From: Petunia secreta
Taxonomy: Eukaryota; Streptophyta; Magnoliopsida; Solanales; Solanaceae
Reading direction: 5' to 3'
DNA length: 64,000 bases
Assembly (NCBI GenBank): GCA_029990175.1
Contig: JARKIP010000023.1
Location: forward strand, 18,991,501 to 19,055,500
The position numbers and the translations under genes were made by a program. Of the stretch, positions 59,001-64,000 are shown piece by piece. The number at the start of each line of letters is the position of its first letter. Within the stretch, counting starts at the first letter, position 1. Below the pieces are notes generated by a model. The model worked only from the letters and a program-made list of their open reading frames with translations, searched no databases and had not been told where the DNA came from.

Positions 59001-62000
59001 TCACAGTGACTTCTTTTCAGCCCAAACTCTCGAACTACCTTACTAAACTTGCCAAACCAAGCACGAGGACTCTGCTTCAAGCCGTACAAAGACTTCTTCA
59101 GATGACAGACTTTCCCATACTCCCCCTGAGCAACAAAACCAGGTGGTTGCTCAATATATACCTCTTCATATAGGTCACCATGGAGAAATGCATTCTTAAT
59201 ATCCAATTGATGTAAGGGCCAATTTGCAGAAGCAGCTAGAGAAATAAACAAACGAACGGAAGTCAATTTGGCAACCGGGGAGAAGGTGTCTGAATAGTCC
59301 ACTCCATAGGTCTGAGCGTACCCTTTAGCCACAAGTCTGGCCTTTAGTCGTGCGACAGATCCATCAGGATTGACTTTGACTGTAAAGACCGACTTGCACC
59401 CTACTGCTTTCTTGCCTCTTGGCAAATCCACCAAGTTCCAAGTCTGACTTTCCTCTAAAGCATGTAGTTCCTCAAGCATAGCATTAGACCATCTCGGATG
59501 AGCAAGAGCTTCCTTCACTGTTTTGGGGACAGTTATGGAATCTAGAGAAGCAACTAAAGACCTAGATGTAGGAGATAACTGGGCATATGAAACAAAGTTA
59601 GCAATAGAGTATGTGGATTTACAAGTGCGTGTACCTTTGCGAAGAGCGATGGGAATATCAAGGTCCTCTGAAGGCTCAGGTGAGGCAGGACCTGATGACG
59701 AAGGAACTGGTGCAGGACATGTATCATTGGTCTTATGCTTTCTTGAGTACACGTGAACAATTGGTGGTATTGCTGGTGCAGATGAAGATGGGGCCGAAGG
59801 CACAATATCTGGAACAGAAATAGAAGGCATAATATCTGGGGCAGGGGCAGACGACACAATATCTGGTTGGTGCTCAACAGACAAGCCCGGAGATGTATGA
59901 GCAACCTCATCTAAATTTTCTGTCAGGGTGCCGACAATGTGATAAACTAACCATTCATCATCCTCCCCCTGACTTGTAGAGACCGGGGGTGCAAAGTAGA
60001 ATGGTGTAGCCTCCGAAAACACAACATCGGTGGACACTAAATACTTACCCAATTCAGTAGAGTAACAACGGTACCCCTTCTGATGTCGAGAATAACTCAA
60101 GAAAACACACTTCAAAGCCTTAGGGTCCAACTTGGTGACAGATGGTCGAACATCTCGAACATAACACGTGCTTCCAAATACCTTAGGCTCCACAGGGTAT
60201 AGTGACTTGCTTGGGAATAGAACATTGTAGGGAATACCACCATCTAGCACAACGGAGGGCATGCGATTGATTAGAAAACAAGCTGTAGAGACGGCATCAG
60301 CCCAGAACGGTTTAGGAACTTTTGTTTGGAACAGAAGTGCTCGAGCTGTCTCAAGGAGATGCCTGTTCTTCCTCTCAGCAACCCCATTTTGAGAGGGTAT
60401 ATCAACACATGAGGACTGGTGGATAATCCCATGTTCTCTCAGGTAAGACTGAAACGATGTTGACATATACTCCTTAGCATTGTCACTTCGAAGTGTGTGG
60501 ACAGTAGAATTAAATTGAGTTTTCACTTCAGCACAAAATGCACAAAAATGAGAAAATACTTCAGAGCGATTTTTCATAAAATAAATCCAAGTCATTCGAG
60601 AAAAATCATCCACAAAAGTAACAAAATACTTAAATCCCATTTTTGACGCAACTGGGCATGGTCCCCATACATTTGAATGAACTAATTCAAAAGGAAACTC
60701 AGCTCGTTTATTAATTCTAGGACTCAACGGGCTGCGATGGTGTTTTGCATACCGACAAGACTCACACTCCAATGAAGAAACATTCTGAAATTGAGGACAC
60801 AACTTCTTCAAAGTAGGCAGAGAAGGATGTCCCAACCGACAATGTGCCTCAAAAGGAGACACGACACTAGAGCAAGCAACAGACCGAGGCACCCATTCAT
60901 CAAGTATGTAGAGACCATCAGATACATGTCCTTTACCAATAATCTGCTTCGTCACGAGATCCTGAAACAAGCAATGATCAGGGAAAAATGAGATACAACA
61001 ATTTAGATCTTTGGTAAGTCTACTCACAGAAATTAAATTAAAGGAGAATTTTGGTAGACTTAAAACTGATGATAAGGTAATGTGTGAGGTTGGTTTAACT
61101 ATCCCAGAGCCCACAGTGTTGTAAGTTGACCCATCAGCAATGGTCACAAAAGAGGGTGTTTTGTGGGGACGAAAGCTAACAAAGGTACTAGGATTACCTG
61201 TCATATGATCTGAGGCACCAGAATCAATCACCCATTTGTTTGAAGCAGAAACAAGACATGCTTTACCTGACTCCTTCAATGAACCCTGATATTGAGAGAA
61301 TTTAACAAAATCTGCAGCTGAGATAAGAACAGAACCATCAGAAGATGAACTAGGAGCAATTGCAACATTAGCCCTTCCTCGAGGATCATTCTGATTAGCC
61401 TGATTGCGAGCCTGTAATTTCTTATAGTTCGCCTTCTAGTGACCTGTCTCATGGCAATAGTGACACTCGTCTTTGCTTGATTCTGAATTTTTATTTCGTC
61501 CTTCCTTATTATCAAACCTTCTCCCAGTATCAGTTCCTCCACCCTTAGCAACCAGGATATTGTGTTGAGCAGACGACATATTCTCAGTGCGTAGTACCCT
61601 GCTAAACACATCTTTGAGAGAAGTAATCTCAGAGCTCGAAAGAATCTGAAATTTAGCTGTCTCAAATTCAGAAGGCCACCTAAAAAACTCATTATGGCCA
61701 TCTGTTCTCACTGCTTTTGTTGCACCTTGATATCAGTACTAAATGGCAGAAGCATATTTAATTCCTCATAGGTTTTCTTGAAATCCATGAAGTAAGCCGT
61801 GAGAGATTTCTCACCTTTCTCAGCACGATAAAATGTCTTGCATACATCAAAAATCCGAGACAAATCCTCTTTGCCAGAGTATAAGAACTCAAGATAATCC
61901 ATCAATTCTTTAACAAATTCACAATGACTAGTTAAACCAACAATATCACTATCAATGGAATTTCTTATTTGTAAGAATAAACGGGCATCATCTCTCAACC

Positions 62001-63627
62001 ATGCATGTTTAGTTTCATCACTTGGGGGATCTTTAATCAAATGATCATCTCTATCCATACTACGCAAATAAACCCTAATAGTTTTACTCCATTCCAAATA
62101 ATTAGAACCATTCAATTTATGTTCGGTAATTCTTGACATGGTTGGAATTAATTCAGTCACAGCAGTCTTAATATCTTTATTATCAGCCATTATTTCAATA
62201 AGGTCACAAGGAATCAGGTTCTAAATCAAACAAAGATGCCCAACAGAACTGGATAATCAAAAGAAATCACAGAACAAGTATGTCGAAGGTGTCCCAACAA
62301 AACTGGATAATCAAAAGAAATCACAGAGCAAGTATGTCGAAGGGATAAACAGAGCTGACCGTGATAGGCAAACCAAGAATCTGAACTGATATGAGAAAGC
62401 AAGCGGAAGCGAACAAAAACAAATCTGACGATGAAATCCAAGAGCAAAATATGTCTGTTGATCAGAAATACCAAATGGGTCAGCCGGAAATAGCTGTGCG
62501 ACCCCCGAAACAAATTTTGGCTGAAGCTGGAACCCTCACGCGCTGACACGCGCCACCACTGGAAATCTGACGCGCCGGCGATTTTGCTCCACGCGCTGTC
62601 CAACAGGCACCGGAAATACTTTATTCCGGTCGGAATCCTCCCCTGAGTCTTACTGTGGTGGAGGTGAGATAAATCGACCTCTTCGAAATGTAACCCAAAA
62701 CAACAGTGAACAGAAACGAGCAAAACTTTGAAAATAGGAAGCTGTGGATCGAGCCTTAGTGCTCTGATACCATGTAATTGAACTGATTAAATGTGTATTT
62801 CTGGAGTCAGAATTACAATACATATATACAACTAACTAAGGCTCTATGAAAGGTAAGTGAATATCCTAAGTATCTCTCCTATGATTATGATCTCTATATA
62901 AGGTAAGTATAGATATACACAATATTCTTTTACACACAGGTTATTAGGTCAAGCCTCACCTGAAATCCCCCTCCCTTCGCCACACCCCCCAAACATTCCC
63001 AGGTAGGCAGTGATACGACCTTGTTGCTATAGGAGGCTAACATGCTTAGTGATGGGTTGATGTGAGATGTGACCTATTCTAGAAGTTGGTCAATATGCAC
63101 CAACCAGAAAACAGCAAAATCTAATTAGGTACTAATGAAATGAGATATAGATATTGTTTCAGAAGCCGACTTTTGACCTTTCTGATTCCTTTGCTTGGAC
63201 CCTATTTGCCTTTTAGTTTATCTATATTTCTTGGTTGCCAATTTCAGGCCTTTCCCTTCCTGCGTTTCTAAGGCCAATGTTCGACTCTGTTGAATCATCC
63301 AAGCAAGTCCCTCAACCTGCTCTAAGTGATGTGAGTAAATCTCTGCCTACTGGTTCAAGTGTGCCATCCCTGGTTTTCCCTCTTTGTTCCAATTTCCTTG
63401 TCATTTTCTGCTGTCCGTATGGTTATTTTTTTCCCTCTTGGTTGCATATAACTGTAGCAATTTATCTGCAACTTGTAGACAATTATTTACACGCATGCTA
63501 GCCTGCACATAATTGCCCTCCAGTTCTTCATTTTTTAGGAGAGATAAGGCATGTACTTTATACATGACCAGAGTCTTTTCGTTTCCATGGTTTGCAGGTG
63601 GTTGCTGGTGTAACTGGTAAAAAATAA
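54416..63627 (+). CDS. Small single-pass protein, probable mitochondrial complex I accessory subunit (B9/NDUFA3-like), three exons
   Basis: Exon 1 54416-54494, exon 2 63248-63330, exon 3 63598-63627; 63 residues. Splice junctions: TTTG|GTATTT, TTTCAG|GCC, GAT|GTGAGT, TTGCAG|GTG, with phases matching. The protein starts MAVMEKLKILVIQEPVV, followed by a hydrophobic helix (AASCLIVGFGLSLPAFL, residues about 18-34), then RPMFDSVESSKQVPQPALSD and a VVAGVTGKK end. Size, single helix near the N-terminus and the QVPQPALSDVVAG ending match, from memory, a conserved plant family annotated as a complex I B9-like inner-membrane subunit; that name is less certain than the gene itself. Intron 1 is 8.75 kb because of a tandem duplication and a copia insertion, yet the exons are undamaged. 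The start is the first ATG; a second Met is at codon 4. A TGGGCC motif lies upstream. Confidence 0.82.
56101..56180 (+). pseudogene. Relic copy of exon 1 inside intron 1
   Basis: ATGTCGGTAATGGAG corresponds to the first five codons of exon 1 (ATGGCGGTAATGGAG), preceded by the same A-run. Codon 6 is TAA, and similarity to the rest of the exon (AAAATGTTCATAGCT) fades. No open frame and no donor site equivalent to exon 1 was seen. It is the start of duplication copy B. Confidence 0.75.
57825..57986 (-). repeat. 3' LTR of the copia element
   Basis: On the plus strand TGTAATTGAACTG...TTCTTTTACA, 162 bp. It differs from the other LTR only in TATACAAGG versus TATATAAGG. Confidence 0.93.
57987..57998 (-). 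other. Polypurine tract of the copia element
   Basis: Minus-strand CTTGAGGGGGAG immediately before the 3' LTR (TGTAAAAGAA). Confidence 0.85.
57994..61435 (-). pseudogene. Copia pol (protease, integrase, RT, RNase H), defective
   Basis: Main ORF 61279-58760 (839 codons). Protease active site DSGASDH (residues 19-25). Integrase HHCC region (CRLGHPS ... CESCRYAKHH). In the catalytic core the first Asp is replaced by Asn (HSNVWGP), while LRSDNAKEY and GVAERKNRH with the second Asp and Glu are present. RT has LDIKNAFLHGDL, LYGLKQSPRAWF and YVDD. A TAG at 58760-58762 ends the ORF, and the same frame continues into RNase H (ADADWAGSRIDRRSITGY, SSAESEYRAM). A frameshift near 58235 (after KLWCDT) moves the rest to the 58227-57994 frame (TALHIASNPVYHERTKHIE ... 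INIYAPA). So two stops or shifts and a lost integrase Asp disable it. Confidence 0.9.
61436..62190 (-). pseudogene. Copia gag, frameshifted and with a stop in the zinc knuckle
   Basis: Starts MADNKDIKTAVTELIPTM at 62190 (160 codons), with the copia gag block LNGSNYLEWSKTIRVYLRS and later FMDFKKTYEELNMLLPF. The frame is lost near 61710. The following sequence is split over two frames (MAIMSFLGGL at 61701, then PSEFETAKFQILSSSEI in the 61711 frame), so at least two frame changes are present. The nucleocapsid zinc knuckle CHYCHETGH is followed directly by TAG (61436-61438), so the last Cys part is cut off in translation. The same frame then continues into pol. Confidence 0.85.
62241..62343 (-). 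repeat. 54-bp tandem duplication in the copia leader
   Basis: Two near-identical units (plus strand CAACAGAACTGGATAATC.. and CAACAAAACTGGATAATC..), starting at 62241 and 62295, between PBS and gag. Confidence 0.85.
62761..62772 (-). other. Primer-binding site, initiator tRNA-Met type
   Basis: Minus-strand TGGTATCAGAGC immediately after the LTR end, the standard plant copia PBS. Confidence 0.93.
62773..62934 (-). repeat. 5' LTR of the copia element
   Basis: 162 bp, one mismatch to the 3' LTR, directly followed on the minus strand by the PBS. Confidence 0.93.
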
Positions 63628-64000
63628 GAATAAGTTGCCCAACAGGTTTTAGTATTAAAAAACTCATTGTCGTCTTATTGTTTACACTGTTGTTTGTTCT
63701 TTCTGATCTGAAAAGGAAATATAATCTTCTTTTGTGGATAACTATTAAAGATAGGGTAATGGAGCTCCTCGGATTCAATTTGGCTCACCTAGCCTTTGCA
63801 TGTAGGAGGCTCTGTCTCGATATCATTTAGTTGTGTGAATTGCTTTGGATTAGCTCCCTTTCTTTGTGAATTATGTTTCTTGGAAGTACACTTAAAACAA
63901 TTTCTAACAACCTCCACAATAGCTGCTAGAACTTACACCATCCATATGAGAGGTGTACTGTCTCTTCCTTTATATGATAACTTACATGTTAACAAGGATT
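63628..64000 (+). other. 3' flank / untranslated region of the host gene
   Basis: AT-rich sequence after the stop codon; polyadenylation-like AATATAATC/ATTAAAG signals lie around 63717-63752. No further gene is recognised before the window ends. Confidence 0.5.

Larger units (their letters stand above)
57825..62934 (-). mobile_element. Ty1-copia LTR retrotransposon, complete structure, defective ORFs (5.1 kb)
   Basis: LTRs 57825-57986 and 62773-62934 (both 162 bp) differ at one base. PBS at 62761-62772, polypurine tract at 57987-57998. Minus-strand order is gag, protease, integrase, RT, RNase H (copia order). The flanks are CCCTG and CACAG, so no 5-bp target duplication is visible. The unoccupied paralogous site is in duplication copy A (about 55920-55936, CCTCTGTTGCACAGGCT). 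Coding breaks are listed under gag and pol. It sits antisense in intron 1 of the host gene. Confidence 0.93.

Noticed and set aside
1..64000. tRNA or rRNA genes
   Set aside because: Searched by eye for conserved tRNA box A/B patterns and rRNA blocks; only retroelement primer-binding sites resembling tRNA 3' ends were found.

Overview
The window is nuclear DNA of a dicot plant, most likely Solanaceae. It has AT-rich intergenic sequence, spliced genes with GT..AG introns, long-LTR Tat/Ogre-type Ty3-gypsy elements of the kind familiar from Nicotiana and Solanum, a Stowaway MITE and Mutator-like elements (MULEs). Almost all of it is transposable elements. One ordinary host gene is supported: a small spliced gene at 54416-63627 for a 63-residue protein resembling a mitochondrial complex I accessory subunit (B9/NDUFA3-like).

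Layout. (1) 1-17830 is a nest of LTR retrotransposons. A minus-strand Tat/Ogre-type element (LTR 4015-8656, gag 730-1941, running off the left edge) abuts the 3' end of a plus-strand Tat-type element (tandem repeats 8774-9255, LTR 9807-13770). That element in turn interrupts a minus-strand Ty3-gypsy element (LTR about 17067-17830, PBS, protease and flanking reading frames 13758-16037). (2) 17830-20300 is non-coding, with a fold-back element, a long hairpin and two MITEs. (3) 20308-54286 is a cluster of four members of one MULE family. They are a 320-bp deletion derivative (19958-20277), element E1 (20308-37383), element E2 (37956-53822) and a 392-bp derivative (53895-54286). E1, E2 and the 392-bp copy have 9-bp target duplications. 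E1 is itself interrupted by a 9.8-kb non-coding LTR element (21199-31025). (4) 54296-64000 holds the host gene, whose 8.75-kb first intron contains a tandem copy of exon 1 plus intron sequence and a copia element (57825-62934) inserted in that copy.

The most interesting object is E2, a 15.9-kb MULE with five gene-like units. They are a MuDR-type transposase (broken), two divergently transcribed and apparently intact genes with a B3-like DNA-binding fold, a small coiled-coil protein, and a multi-exon gene joining a DUF1985-like domain to a Ulp1/C48 cysteine-protease domain. Its non-coding DNA, and that of E1 and both short derivatives, is filled with a short motif close to AAGTTCWRTCC in both orientations. 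In outline this resembles Arabidopsis VANDAL elements, whose VANC protein recognises a short motif repeated in the element's own non-coding DNA and removes silencing. I infer a comparable, lineage-specific motif/protein system here; binding or demethylation cannot be shown from sequence.

E1 and E2 have separate target duplications but share the same TAG stop inside the transposase catalytic domain. They therefore descend from an already dead transposase and were probably moved in trans. The host gene keeps all splice sites and its reading frame despite this load, and has a TGGGCC site-II motif about 80 bp upstream of its start codon.
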